DNA of 64,000 nucleotides. It comes from Gymnogyps californianus. Its lineage: Eukaryota > Chordata > Aves > Accipitriformes > Cathartidae. The translations under genes were made by a program, and so were the position numbers. Shown here piece after piece: positions 47,915 to 60,065 of this stretch. The DNA is taken from the NCBI RefSeq assembly GCF_018139145.2, contig NC_059476.1, positions 15,745,543-15,809,542 on the forward strand, read 5' to 3'. Each line of letters begins with the position of its first letter. Within the stretch, counting starts at the first letter, position 1. The notes under the pieces are model-generated. The model saw only the letters and a list, made by a program, of their open reading frames with translations, had not been told where the DNA came from and made no database searches.

Positions 47915-48060
47915 TTTTTTTGAATGAAAGCCAGTTCATAGATTTAAAATATGATCTTGTAAGTTATGTAGTCCAGTGTTCTGTGGCTACACCAAGGATT
48001 TTACCAGAGTGGAACCTGTCTCAGTTCACCTCAGCCCCTTTTCATGTTTCTACAATACTA
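47915..48060 (-). mobile_element. Possible CR1/L3-type fragment
   Basis: TCATAGATTTAAA followed by TATGTAGTCCAGTGTTCTGT and GGATTTTACCAGAG resembles the start of antisense CR1/L3-like 3' ends (CATAGATTTTAAGGCC...TCATCTAGTCTGAC). Similarity is weak. Confidence 0.4.
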
Positions 48061-49172
48061 CAGATAAAACTACACTCTTCGTAAAGTACAGTGTGTAAGA
48101 GACTGATGCACAAGCTAAAAGGAGAGGCGAATGTGCCCATTAGCTTAAAAAAAAGAACACACAAAACCCCCTCCCAAAACCCCTTGCCTTACAGAGCTCT
48201 GTTTTTATGCCTTCGAGAATATGGGATTTCTGTTGTCATAACCATTTACAAAAGTACTGGAAATTAGGTGCTCAATAAGTAACTTTCATATTTGAATAAA
48301 GTGTTTAAAACTGTAGATACAGTATTTAAAGTATGAGCGCAATAGGCTCAACTGAGACTTTGATTAAATGTCATATAAAGTAAACTACATATGCCTGCAT
48401 AGAATAGTAGATATTTTTTCAAAGTAGCTTCAAATGGTTCTGTTAAGTATACGAATGTTCTGATGATTATCTTTTTAATTAAAATGAGAAATCTTTGTTT
48501 AAAGTGGCATTCTTTTTTACGGCCTGTTACAGTCTCTGTAACAATCATTTCTTAAGTCTGAACGTTTTTAATTCCAGGAATCCATTTATATAAAACTATG
48601 TTTAGACTTAATTAAGGAACGATTCTTACAAAGCTTGTAAATAGCCAGGAAAAAAGGGACAGAAAATAAAACTGACATTCACACTTAACAGAATGATTGT
48701 TACAAGGTATGTAATATGCTATAAAAATACAATAAAGCCCTTTTTATAAGAGTTCATATTTTTTGTTCCTCATTTTGAAAGGTATTTAAGAAAAATATCA
48801 AAGCTCTATGAAGCAACATCTGTTTTCTTGAATGGACTAGTGACAACTTCAGTTGTGTTTAATTAACAGTGCTTGGAGCTGTACCTGACCAGTTTGGGAT
48901 CCTATCTAGGATGGTTTGGGAAGCAATAGCTTGATATTTAATGAAGTTTCACTTTCTCAGTTTTTCTGAACAAATCAATTTGCAGTACTTAACTTCCTGG
49001 CTTGTGAATAGGAAGACTGTTCTTCATGAGTGCCTTTTTTCTATTTCACCCCCAAATTACCGTTTTACTTTTCTTTCTGGGTGACATGATTGTAGGAGAT
49101 CCTGATGGCCTTCCAGTTTCACAGGAGAACCAAAACCTTTTGGTTGTCTTTTAAGATGCATCTGTGGGGTGG

Positions 49173-49194
49173 TTTTTTTTTTTTTTTTTTTTTT
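49173..49194 (+). repeat. T22 homopolymer
   Basis: Twenty-two consecutive T in intron 1. A minus-strand retroposon tail was considered, but nothing recognisable lies to the right. Confidence 0.9.
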
Positions 49195-49336
49195 GTAATG
49201 AGAGGAAACCCTGAGGTTCCTTAATTTTCATATTCTCATGTTTGTAGGAGCTTCCACATAACTGGCAGGTAATATAGTAAGGAATAGTCAGTGTAATTGG
49301 AGGCTGAAGAGTAATAGACTTGGAATCTCTTTTTGG

Positions 49337-49385
49337 TTTTTTTTTTTTTTCTCTCTATTTGTGTGTGTGTGTATATATATATATA
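49337..49385 (+). repeat. Compound microsatellite T14 / (GT)6 / (TA)7
   Basis: A poly-T run, a short CT spacer, then GT units passing directly into TA units. Confidence 0.9.
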
Positions 49386-49889
49386 CACGGAACAGACAGA
49401 CAAAGGCTTATGCTTTAAAAGAGGTTCTGTTGGCACTGAACCTGTATGATTTATGGTGTCAGTATGACTGGGATTTTTAAGACCTAGGACTTGTTAGCTA
49501 TTGTTTTAAAACACTGCTTTGATAACCTTACAGTCTTCCTAATAACATATTTGTGTCGTGGTCATTGTGGCAGAGAGTCCTGGGTATCCAAAGCAAGGGT
49601 GGCATAAAAGCAATGAAAATAATTTTGTAAAACAGCTGGGATAGCAGAGAGTTGCCTCCTAAATGCAGGGTTGCAAATCCTGCTTGAATATTAAACATAT
49701 ACTCAGTAATTTTTTCCAATAGAACTGAAATAACATTCTCTTAGTTTGAGGATTTGTTGGGACTAGTATATTGTAAAGAAAATGTTGATTTATTTTCTTT
49801 TACCCCAAACTTTGTGCCGTAGATTTTTCTGCACTTGGTGCAGGCCTTTGGTACTTCAGTAACTTCACCCTCACGTCTCTGGTAATGTT

Positions 49890-50300
49890 TCATTTCAGCC
49901 ACTTTGCTCCATTAAATGTATGCAATTAGAAAAGCAAATGGCAAATTTGCTATCGCATCACTGAAGTATTTAGTTTCATGGACTTAAAAAGCAGAATTTG
50001 TTGTACCATGCTCTCCACACTGTAATATATACTATAAACATCAGAGAGAATAGGCTGACCTTAATATTTGCTTCCCAGACTAAATCGCCGCCTTGCAGCA
50101 GTTATTTCCCACTGAATAAAAAGTTTAATTTCACGCCCTGATTAGTGCTAGTATGTGCAGGTGGATATTTATTTTATGCAGCTAAACTAATCTGCCTTGG
50201 CAAATTATTTGCCAGTCAGCAGAGCTATAATTCCTCATGTGTATTTGGTACTAAATTATCATTCTCATTAGTAAGATACAGCAGACTGTTCTAACCACAA
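49890..50300. promoter_or_regulatory. Candidate intronic conserved element
   Basis: A balanced, non-repetitive stretch of intron 1 with TTTAATTTCACGCCCTGATTAG, GCAGCTAAACTAATCTGCC and CATTCTCATTAGTAAG. Retained CpG and TAAT/TAATC-type cores set it apart from the flanking AT-rich intron. Confidence 0.3.
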
Positions 50301-51639
50301 AGTTTGGTTAGGCAAAGGGTTTCCTAAATAATCCTTGGAAGATACAAGACATGCGCAGTGGCCTCAACATTCTCAATATTCTGTAGTAGTTTGTGATATG
50401 GAAAGAGGTAATGAAGATTTCAGAGGAAGAAAATAAAATTATTGTGTAGCTGTGTATTATCTCTAGAGGTAAGGTAGGTAAGTACAGTGTTCGGAGGTCG
50501 CCTCTTTAAGAGGTGCCTAATGAAGAAAAAATGAAATGGTGATCTCTGGAGTATTTCCAGTGGCCAGCCAAGCTCTGATCTCTGGGCCATAAAAGATGAA
50601 AATACGAAGTTACATTGTTTTCTTGTTTATTTTCAGTGTTAGCAGCTACTGAGGTAGTGGAAAGAATGACTTGAGACTAGAAGTTAAATGGCAGAGGAAA
50701 CTTCATGGTCTGGTCTCATTTAAAATTTACTTCGTGCTCTAAAAGCATTTGAAGTGGGGATCAGAAAGTATTTCCTGATCTACGAATGTTGAGTGGATAT
50801 GCTTGTCAAGTGAATGTGTTCATCCACTGTTTTGTTTTCTTTGGATTTTACTGTGCTGGTAGTTTGTTTGTATCATAAAACTTGTTAATGAAAAGTACTT
50901 ATTTTCTCTTACAAGGAGAGTCATTTATACCTGGAAATTATGAATTTTCATTAAGAATTGTGTGAAGGGATTCCACTGACTTTTTTCATCTGTATAGATG
51001 CATTTCTTGTCATATTCATTTTCTCAGTGATTGCTGCAACAGTGTTTAGGGTATAAATGATCAGATCATGTGTAAGACCAGCAAAACCAGCAAGCCGAGC
51101 AACTTGATTTTGTTGTATGAAAATTTTCATGCTAAATTCAGCAATGCAGGTGGAATAAGCTGTTTTCTCACTTCCTTGTCTACTTACATTGTGTCGTCTC
51201 TAACCTCCATGTGTGCTGGTGAGATTTGTGTAATATTTAACCATTCTCAGTGTCAAACTTAACTAGTGTTTCTAATACTCAATATTTTCTTCAGTCTTCC
51301 TCATTTCCTCCTTCCTACGATTCAGGAGATGCTCAACAAGGCGTATTATTTATATATTTTAAGTGATTTTGCACAGAGGGGCTGAATGCAGTGTCTTTAG
51401 CTGTGGAAAATGAAAATGAGTTGTAGCATAGCAGAGTCCAGTGGCTGCAGCTAAATAGTAAGTGCTCAAAGTACAATTAATAAGCAATCAAACATGAAGC
51501 TGTTTTCTTGACAGGATGCTGATTAGTGTTGAGAAAAACTTCTTGATCCCACAGAAACTGTTGAAAATAAACATCCTGGGAGTTGCATTAAATATGTCCT
51601 GCTTATTAAACAACAATGCTTTCTAATGTCTTTATCTGA

Positions 51640-51810
51640 GGTCTTGAGGAACTCTGGTGTTGGACAAATACTACCCCTGCTTTGCAGAAAGAGAAAGGTG
51701 AAGCTCAGAAATTTGCCTGGGGTCATGAACTGGAGGAATTTGTGTAGGGTCATATGGTACACTGATAATAGAAGACAGAATAAAAAGAAACCAGTTCTAA
51801 TAGCTAGCCT
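51640..51810 (-). mobile_element. Possible MIR-type SINE remnant
   Basis: CTTTGCAGAAAGAGAAAGGT followed by GAAGCTCAGAAATTTGCCTG and GGGTCAT follows the antisense MIR core (TTTACAGATGAGGAAACTGA.. CTTGCCCAAGGTCA). Diverged. Confidence 0.45.
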
Positions 51811-53749
51811 TGTGCTTCTGACCATGTTTTGGTTAATTTTACAATTGGCTAGCCACCTGTTAAGATAACACATTTTATCATTAAACAAAATTAATTTAAA
51901 AAATGGCTTGAAACTGTCTGATTTTAATGGGATATGAATATTCTTAGTTTTAATTTGCCTCATGAGGCTTGTCTTTCTTCTGGGAAGTACATTGTTACAT
52001 CATTAAAATATCATCCCCTACTGAGAGAGAAATCGGTCCCATTCACTAAATGGCAATGCTGAAACAATGACAAGTATTTCTAAAAACTGCATTAAAATTC
52101 ATTTTTTCTCTTTCATCTGCAAGTTCCTGGTTCCATTAACCAATGGGTGCTCAGCTTGCTTGCAGCTGTGTGTGCACAGCCAAATTAGCTGTGATGGCAG
52201 AAGGTTTGAGAAGCAGCAATGAAGACTTTCAGTTTTAAATTATTTCACTTCTCCACAGTGATTTTGCTTGGAAACAAACGACTGATCATAATTTTGCGCT
52301 CTCTAGCTGCTTCTAGTCCTCCTCTGTACTAAGAATTGAGAATCATCCGATTTAATTTTCCCTCCCCCCACTGCTGAAACAGGGTCTGTGCATTCATCTT
52401 GATGAGAGCAGCAGGAAGGAGAGAATGAGGAAGAATGGGAAAGCTCGGCAAGAGGTCTTTCCAGTCTTCTTGAGGGAAGGACAGAAGTGTTTACAGTCTG
52501 TGAGCAGGAGCCATGCAACCTCTTGGCAGAATCCACTGGTGTAACGAGTTTGGACTAGCAGAAGCAAAGAGCCTTAGTGCTGGTTTAATTTCCTTCCTCC
52601 CATGGTAAGAAGGAAAAAGTTACAGGGACATACTATGAAGGAATGAAGAAGTAGTTCTTAAGTGCAGTTATATGTTAGCAGAACAGTAATAAGTGTACTT
52701 CTAACTGTAGTCTAGATGGCCCATCTTCTTCAGAAGCACCTGGAGCAAAACAGATCTGAAGAAGATTGTAGGAAGGGAGTTTGGGAGGTACCAGCCAGTG
52801 CAGAACTCTGGTATGGTTTTTCCATCAGCTGGCTTTGTGCCTACATGTGGATTCTCTCAGTTTGTTTGTAGGAGTCCTCTTTCTTGATATTTCCAGCTAA
52901 GGACATAGTTATTCTTACAGTTGTGAGTTTTTTTTTCAAAAATAGGAGAATGGATTGAATGCTCAGGAGAAAGGTGATGGCTTTCTTTGCTTGGATACAA
53001 AGTAGGGCTAGACTCTATTCTGACTAGAAAAGAAAATCTTAACGTTTCCAGGCTTGCCCATACAGCAACCAAAACAGTCTCTAGTTGTTTCAGAGAAAAA
53101 TGGTCTAGCATGAAAGTCTGTCATACAATATAGTCACTCTCCCTCTCTACACACATCATTTGTTATTTATTGTGAGAGCGATGGAGAATGGAGCAGTGTT
53201 TATGTGGGAGTTGCTTTTAGTTTATGGATAGTTGGCCTCGAATTTTGTCTGTTAGGAAGATGCTGGCGATTCTCCAGGGGGGTTGTTCATTGGGTCTGCT
53301 CAATGCCCTTCCTTCTTATATGCCAAAACTCTCAACGGGATTGAGAAATGGAGCCAGCTATCGTTCATCTCCTGCAAATTAGAACAACGAGAAGTGGGTG
53401 TAGTCTCAAGAAACAATGGATCGATCTTGTTTTACAAGATGGGTCTTGGAAGCATCTCAACAGTTTTCTGAAGAAATCCAAACAATCTAACACCCTCTTC
53501 AGATATGACAGAAGGTATTTTCTGTTGCTGGTAGGTTCCAAAGAACAAAAATCTACATTCCCAGTTCATTTTCTTTTTGTGACTTTTTTCCTTTTTTTTC
53601 TCCTTTTGCCTGGGATGACTCCAGTACTTTGTCACAGCTGTTGTTTATAAGCAAGCATAAATGTCCTGAAAGTTTTTTACTGACAAGAAGATATTCCTAT
53701 ATATCCGTATCTCACTGACCTTAAAATGAGACTTCATGCAGAGGAAAAC

Positions 53750-54900
53750 TGTACAGAGCCCATCAGTGAAACATCTCTGCGTGGGATTGGAACAGGTCTT
53801 GTGGAGCATGGGTTCAAGTTCGATGTTGGCAGACAGTGTGCTCTCTAGTCCTTTTTGCAAGCTACTCAAAGCAGTTCTTAAGTGAGTGGAATTTTCTTTG
53901 CTACGCCATTGTAGAGCTATCCCAAATTTGACTACTTTGAAAGCTAGAATCCTCGTTCTTATTTTCCAGCTTAACTTCATTCATGGATAATTCATTCTCA
54001 TTTGTTCTTGTGCCAGTGTTGTCCTTGAGCTTAAACAGCTCTTCTTGCTCCCCTGTGTTCATCTGCATATATTTGTCGAGAGCAATTGTATTTTCCTCTG
54101 AGCTGGATCTGGTCAGGCTAAACCAGCATTTTTTTTTTCTTTTTCTTTCCATTGTAAGATGTTTCCTATAACTCTTGATCATCTTAGCAGACCTTTTTAA
54201 ACAGCTGCAGAATTTGATTAGCCTCCCTGGAACATGAGTGACCAGAGCTATACAGAATATTCCAGGAAAAGTTTTATTGGTTCCTTGTACAAAAGCAATA
54301 ATCCTAATTTCTCTGTTCTGGGAATTTTTCACTTTATACAATATCCTATAGTGGTATTTGCCATCCTCATGGCTGCATCTTATTGGTGAACTATCATTAT
54401 CTAAAGAGTAACATATCCCAGGGCCTCTTCCGCTCTTCTCAGTTAGTGAGTCCCTAGGTTATAATGGAAATAATGCTACTTTTTAATTTATGTACATCTT
54501 GTGTTGGTTCTGTTATCCAGATCTTCAAGATGCTGTGTCCTATGTATTTATGATGTCTCTTAACTTTGTCTTCAGCCAATTTCATTAGCACATTGGTAAT
54601 TCTTAGGTTTTTTTAGCCATTAGTGAGAATATTTTAACATTAATTTCAAGATTAATAATGGATTTCGACAAAGATCAATCTCTGTACAGCTTGATGGTTC
54701 CTTTTTGAAAATAACCTGTGATCCTCTACCGTTTTTAGTTTCTTATCCTCCTTACAACTCTGGTATTAATCCTAATCCTCTCCATTTTAACGTGTAACTT
54801 CCTACATGTCATCTATCAAATGCTTAACTAATTCTAATTTGTCTGGACTTCAGTGATCTTCTTAAAGAAGAAGATTGGGTTAGTCTAGCACTAATTCTAA
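53750..54900 (-). mobile_element. CR1-type LINE, longest copy in the window
   Basis: On the minus strand, running from about 54900 down, the sequence keeps the order of CR1 ORF2 from mid reverse transcriptase to the C-terminus. A block resembling TAACCTGATCTCCTTCTTT comes first, then the segment around AATTTCATTAGCACATTG (plus 54575-54592), then the CAGATCTTC and TTTGTCTTCAGCC blocks (plus strand). Next are the GCATC..ATTGGTG and ACCAGAGCTATACAGAATAT blocks. The C-terminal LFKLKDNTGTRTNENELSMN at about 54060-54010 matches the usual L-F-K-L-x-x-x-x-x-T-R-T-N-G block. It has several frameshifts. The lower end below about 53880 is uncertain. Confidence 0.8.
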
Positions 54901-54905
54901 TTTGT
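54827..54905 (+). repeat. 16-bp direct repeat at the 5' edge of the CR1
   Basis: ACTAATTCTAATTTGT is found exactly at 54827-54842 and 54890-54905. The repeat sits at the junction between the CR1 and the unrecognised coding-like sequence, so it may record the insertion or a local duplication. Confidence 0.75.
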
Positions 54906-55345
54906 TCTAAATTGGGAGTAGATTTACTTACGCCTCCCATGGTGACTGCTTCATTGTGGCAATAGTTGTCAGTACTCAGTCTCAGTAGATTTCCTTTCTT
55001 GGGAGACATGACATACTGTTGGTCTGTTTGTGTTTTGAGTTTTTTTGCTTTTTAAGGGTTGGCCACTCATTCCTGCAACATTTTAGACTCGTTCTGGTTA
55101 ATGTTCTTACAGATACTTGTTCTGCATGGGGATGCTGCCAGAGGCTGCCCGTTAGGTATCTTCAGCTGCTTCTGTTGCCCCCACTTCATTCTTGCATCAT
55201 AGTCCTCCAAGACAGCAGGCTTCTTTGGTGTTTCTTGTTTTAAGGAGGAGTTTCCTCTAGTTAAGCCAAGCAAAGGAGCATTTACATCTTGTGCCAGTCT
55301 CAACGAGTTGAGAACTGTCATAGAGCTGAACTCAGTACAGGGCAT
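54905..55345 (-). pseudogene. Unrecognised coding-like antisense sequence, two stops
   Basis: I do not recognise this protein. A minus-strand frame opens at 55345 (preceded directly by TAA) and runs 92 codons. It meets TGA and, five codons later, TAA, then continues in the same frame for about 50 more codons to the CR1 edge at 54905. The product looks protein-like: mixed hydrophilic, no low complexity, with segments such as KQETPKKPAVLEDYDARMKW and MSPKKGNLLRLSTDNYCHNE. Its texture is unlike the AT-rich intron frames nearby. It could be a processed-pseudogene fragment, part of an old transposon ORF, or chance. There is no poly-A tail or matching splice structure that settles this. Confidence 0.35.
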
Positions 55346-55550
55346 TTAGATCAGGAAAGGAAATTTAATATATCTTGGTAAGTACTTGAGGCAATTAGTT
55401 ATGGATTCCAAGTTACTTATGATGGGTGAATAGGTCCCATATTGTAATTGTAGCACAGTGCTTTGTGAGGGAAATGAATTGGGATAGAATGGCCATTCCT
55501 GCAAAAAGGAAGTTTTTCTTGTTACTTTATGGAACAGGAGAATGTTTGGC

Positions 55551-55627
55551 TTGAGTGCTGGAGTCTGCTCAGAAGACGAGAGCTCACTAGCTAAGCAGAA
55601 AATGTGGTTGAGTGCTGGAGTCTGCTC
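55551..55627 (+). repeat. 20-bp direct repeat, 57-bp period
   Basis: TTGAGTGCTGGAGTCTGCTC occurs exactly at 55551-55570 and again at 55608-55627. The 37 bp between them contain an AGCT-rich stretch. Confidence 0.85.
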
Positions 55628-57475
55628 TTGAAAGCATTTCCATTTCTTTAGGAAAAAAAAAAAAACGTATTCCTCTTACAAATTTGTCTGCTTAATGTGT
55701 GAACTGCAAATTTCCTTCCAGGATAGTTGGCACAGACCTGTAACCCATCTCTTCTGCATGCTTTTTTGTCCGTTACCTAAAATTCAGCAGGAGATCAGGA
55801 AGGTGAAAGTTAGCACTGTAGGTTCTTTTGCTGATTATGGAGATTGTAGTTTTCCAGACTTCTTAATTTTGTTCACCTTGGCTGTATTTTTTCTCAAGTA
55901 CAGAATTTTCTATTCCTGATGTGCTGAATCTAATTGAAAAATTAGAATCCAGGTGAGCTTTCTGACTTTTCTATGGACTTATGAAAAAGAGACAAGATAC
56001 TTAAAAGGCATCAGCTTCATTTTATTGATCTCTAGACAAGCTTCTAGCTTCCATTTTATACATAATGCTTGCACTGTGAATGCCACTGTTCTTGTTGGAT
56101 ACTTACCTGGCACAAGTTCAGACAGTAGCATGAGAAATGTAGCTTCTCTTTTCTTCACCACAGATCTTGCAGTCTTGAAGGAGGCTGAATATAGGACTTG
56201 AATTTGAAACTTAAAATGTCAAGTGGTTGTGAAATCAAGCATGTTTTTACTTATGGGCACGAAGAGGATCTCTTTAGACTGCTATAGTAAGCATGTTTGC
56301 AGAGCTTTCTGTTGCTTTGTCCAAAGATTAATGGAGTGCTGTCACAGATCTCCATTTAGTTTTGAATACTGTAGCTTAGTATTCTTGTGAGCCCTTAAGA
56401 AGGTATCCAGGTGTTTCATGTTACCAAAGTAGTTTTCCTGGTAGCTGCTGCTCTTGCAGGATATAAAAACTTGTGTCTTTTTATCTGTCAAAGAATATAA
56501 ATAGACATTATCCGGTGGGAGTTGGTTTTGAGCAGATCTTGGTCAACATACTCCAAACAGATTCACTAAAGAACTAGAGCAGCCATGTTCACCACGTGCG
56601 GTGAATTCATTGAGTTTGCAGGCAGTCAGAGCTTACTGTTTGAGAGTGCTGTGTCCTTCTGAAGGAGTTTGTATCAAACTGTGAGATCTGACAGTCAACC
56701 GACTCGGTGTTTGTTCATTCCTTCTACAAAATCTCACTAAGGGCACGCTTAAGTATTGGCAGCTTATGGTTTTAGAATCCGAGAGCTCATGGTTTTCTCT
56801 CCTAATAATAATGAAAGATTTTGAAATCCTGTCTTTGGTTTTGTTGAATCAGAGTCCACAGATCTAACTGTGCCTTATTTTGAGTACTGCTTTGGGCAGT
56901 GGAGTAAGGTATCTGTTTGGGCCATGAAGTTGTATATTCTGTAGTAGGAATTCAGTTTATTGCTGTAATGCATACAAACTCATTAACAAGTTCTAGGCCA
57001 CAGGGGATATTTTCTTTTGCTGTGGAAGTCATCTCAACTGGACAATCTTCAGTGCAACTGGCCATGCCCTCCCATGTCAGTGACTGACAGATCTAATTCT
57101 GCCTTTGTAGCTGAGAGCCTGTTAGTTAATGGAATCGTGAATGTTGTTACTCAGAGGCAACCTTCAGAGTATTAAAATGCATTATTCCTGTTCTTCACTT
57201 GATATTTTTCAAACAAGGTGTTATATCTAATGAATGCAATGTTATCATCAAATAAATACTGTGTGTTGATCATAACTTAAAAGGAGTGAAAATATAAGTA
57301 GCTTCACTATTGCTTTGCATTGACAGAGAGAGATGGGTTTAGCTTGCCTGTTTAAATCATATGTGATAGAAACCCAGAGTGAATGTCCTCTCTGAGGGAA
57401 AAGGAAGCATTATGGGTTATATGATCAGATTCATAAGATCCTTAGTACATATATATTTCATACAGGTCTCAACTT

Positions 57476-57487
57476 CCCCCCCCCCCC
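57476..57487 (+). repeat. C12 homopolymer
   Basis: Twelve consecutive C in otherwise AT-rich intron. Confidence 0.85.
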
Positions 57488-58239
57488 ATTTCTTACATGG
57501 AAGCAGATGAAATGGAGAAGCAGCAGTACTGCTTTGCAAGTACCATAGTAGGTTTCCTTTTATAATTATCATTCTTGACATATTTATCCTTTCTTATGGA
57601 AGTGAAGATGCAGATATTTAAGAACCCTTCTTGCACAAAAAAGCCCAATTTCCGCTCAGTACTTAATTAGCACTTGTTTATGACATGGCATCTGATTTGA
57701 TTTTCAAAACAAATTGCACAGTAAAGAGGCTGATATTTAAACTGTATAGTAACCACAGCTCCAGCTGTGACTCAAATATTGTAAGCCTTCAGGGGTTGTG
57801 TTTAGGCTTAGAAAATAGGAACTCAGGCCTGTAATTAAATGTCCTCTAAAAATCAGCTTTTGTAGGGGAGGGAAGAGGGTACCACTGATTTTTAAATTAC
57901 TGACTTGTTCTCAGAAATCATTCTGTTGTTCTGGGCCTTGCAAGGGACTGCAGAAATCAAATGGATTAAAAATGGAAGAGTAGATTACTAAAGAAAAAAG
58001 TCGGGGGTTGCAGAAAAAAAGATGAGCAAAGTAAGCTATTCTGGCTCACAGGTTTATAGACAATTGCAATATATATAATAATTTTAATATATGGGTAATA
58101 TACAGATGACAAGTTCTGTGGCCACCAAAAAGACTAAAGAGAAAGTAGGCATTTCATACAGAGTAAAATTGCATTTCAGAACTGTGAATAAGTTGCTGAT
58201 GGTTGTGGAATAAGCCATCTGTGGTGATGGAGGGCTCAT

Positions 58240-58720
58240 TTTTAAAGCAAGTCCTCAATAATAAACATGAATGTCTTGGAAAAGGAAGTAGACAGGGTTA
58301 TATTACAAATTAGTCACTCACCTAGATAAAAATGTGAAATATTCACAAAATAGCATGATAGAAATTATCAGCTAGAGTGCTTTCAGAGTTACTTTTTGAG
58401 GAAAGCAAACACTGTCATGGCTATTGAAAAAGAGAGGAAAATTACCCTAGCAGCCTGACTTCTAGTCATGGAAAATGCTGGAGCAGATGCTGAGAGAAAA
58501 TACTGTGCTTATGAATGATATTGAACCATGAGCATAAATGACGTGTGCTCATGAAAATACAAAAATGAGTAGATCTTGCTGGGCAATTAATTGTATTGCT
58601 GATAGAATTGCCTTGAATGGATCATAATCGTAGAAGACTTTAGTGTTGATTGATAAAATAGTACAGCTTTCAAACAAGGCAGTTGTCTGTGTCCCACATC
58701 TTTTAAAGGCTGGGGGAAGA
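58240..58720 (+). mobile_element. CR1-type LINE fragment, reverse-transcriptase region
   Basis: Blocks AGCAGCCTGACTTCTAGTCA, GAAAATGCTGGAGCAGATGC, AGACTTTAGTGTTGATTGAT and GTCTGTGTCCCACAT correspond to the CR1 RT segment encoding the S-L-T-S..G-K and D-F-S-K-A-F-D-T-V-P-H motifs. It is very diverged. The element may begin as early as 57960. Confidence 0.6.
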
Positions 58721-59889
58721 GGGGCAATTTTATTTTGTTTTTTAAATTGTCAAGCATGTATGGGTTCCTCTTCTGTCATTTTGTAGTTATGTCTGCTGTC
58801 ATTCGGATACTGAAATTCAGAATGTTTTAACCAGATGTACTTATTTAATTGCATGTCTGTGCTGAAGAATGCATTCCTAGGGGTCATTCACAATGTGCCT
58901 AGGAGAACCACAGAAGTTCAGAATTTAGGAGGTTGGTTGTAAAAGTTTAGCCAATGGTGAATCTGTGAGATTTTAACTAAATTACACTTTTCTGTCACTC
59001 CTTGTGTTTGATGTGAATGGGGGCTCACTTGTGCAAATATCCCACTTCAATGGCATAAACAGTAGTATGTGGGTAGTGACATACCTCATACTGGTAAAAT
59101 TTGCTTCTCTTCTATATAGTTTATTTTCTTCTTAGATGAGGGTAGGTTTATCAAACGTAGAGGAGACATACCTCACTGAGAGGATTTTGCAAATATGGTG
59201 TTGAGGGATGAGTGATGGGTTTTAGTTTCTCCTATTTGTATATTTAACTTGTCAGCATTGAAAAATAAATTGAGTTTACAGTAGCTGCTAATCTGCTGAA
59301 AGTCCTGATTACTTTTATGGCTAATATTCAAGCAACTTTATGTTGAAGTCACGAAGAACTTGTGTTGGTAAGAGTTGTCTAAATAGAAATACAGTGTTAT
59401 CTTTGATATTGGAGACACTTCTTGCATGAGAGTAATCCTGTTGATGGCAATAGATCTGTTAATACACTTACATATTTGCAGGACCAGGATCTTCAAATTA
59501 AATGGTTTAAATCAGTGTCTTAAATCAATTACTCAAACTACTCTGGACCGATGAGCTTTACAAATGTTAAGCAGCCATTCCTAAGAGAAAGCTTGACTGT
59601 TATCCTTTAATTTGTAGGTTAGGTGACAGAAACAGAAAGAAATTAAGTCATTTTTCACACTTTGTTGTGCGAACCTGGGCAGATCCGAGACTGGTATTCA
59701 GGTCTATTTACTCCTGACACTGTGATTTCAGAAGATCATTATTTCTGCTTGTTTATGAAGGCTTTTTTTTTGTTGTTCCTTGATAGGTATACTGTGCTGT
59801 GCTACTTTGAAAAAGCAAGTGAAGCACTTGAGCCAGAAGTAAAATGTGGGTTTCTGTAGTGTCCTTGCTAGATATGTAGCACTTCATAT

Positions 59890-60065
59890 AGTTTCTTCCA
59901 TTTTCAAAGCACGTAGAAATGTCAGCAGTTCCTCTCAGCAAACCTGTGAGGTGGGTTAAATGAGTGTTGTCCTCATTTTACAGTAGTAGAGAGACTAACC
60001 ACCCATGAAGTTAGTGGTGAAGTAAGGATTAGGTCTCGGAGCATGATGCTTCTAGCTGTGTGAGA
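59890..60065 (-). mobile_element. MIR-type SINE remnant
   Basis: The + strand reads as an antisense MIR 3' half: AACCTGTGAGGTGGGTTAAA, then CCTCATTTTACAG, a degraded GAGAGACTAA, GTGGTGAAGTAAGGATTAGG and a final discriminator. MIR-family SINEs occur across amniotes. Confidence 0.65.

Noticed and set aside
53283..53471. Possible BTRC exon 2
   Set aside because: A superficially similar start (Ser-Ala-Gln-Cys-Pro) does not match the expected exon 2 peptide and has no fitting acceptor and donor pair.
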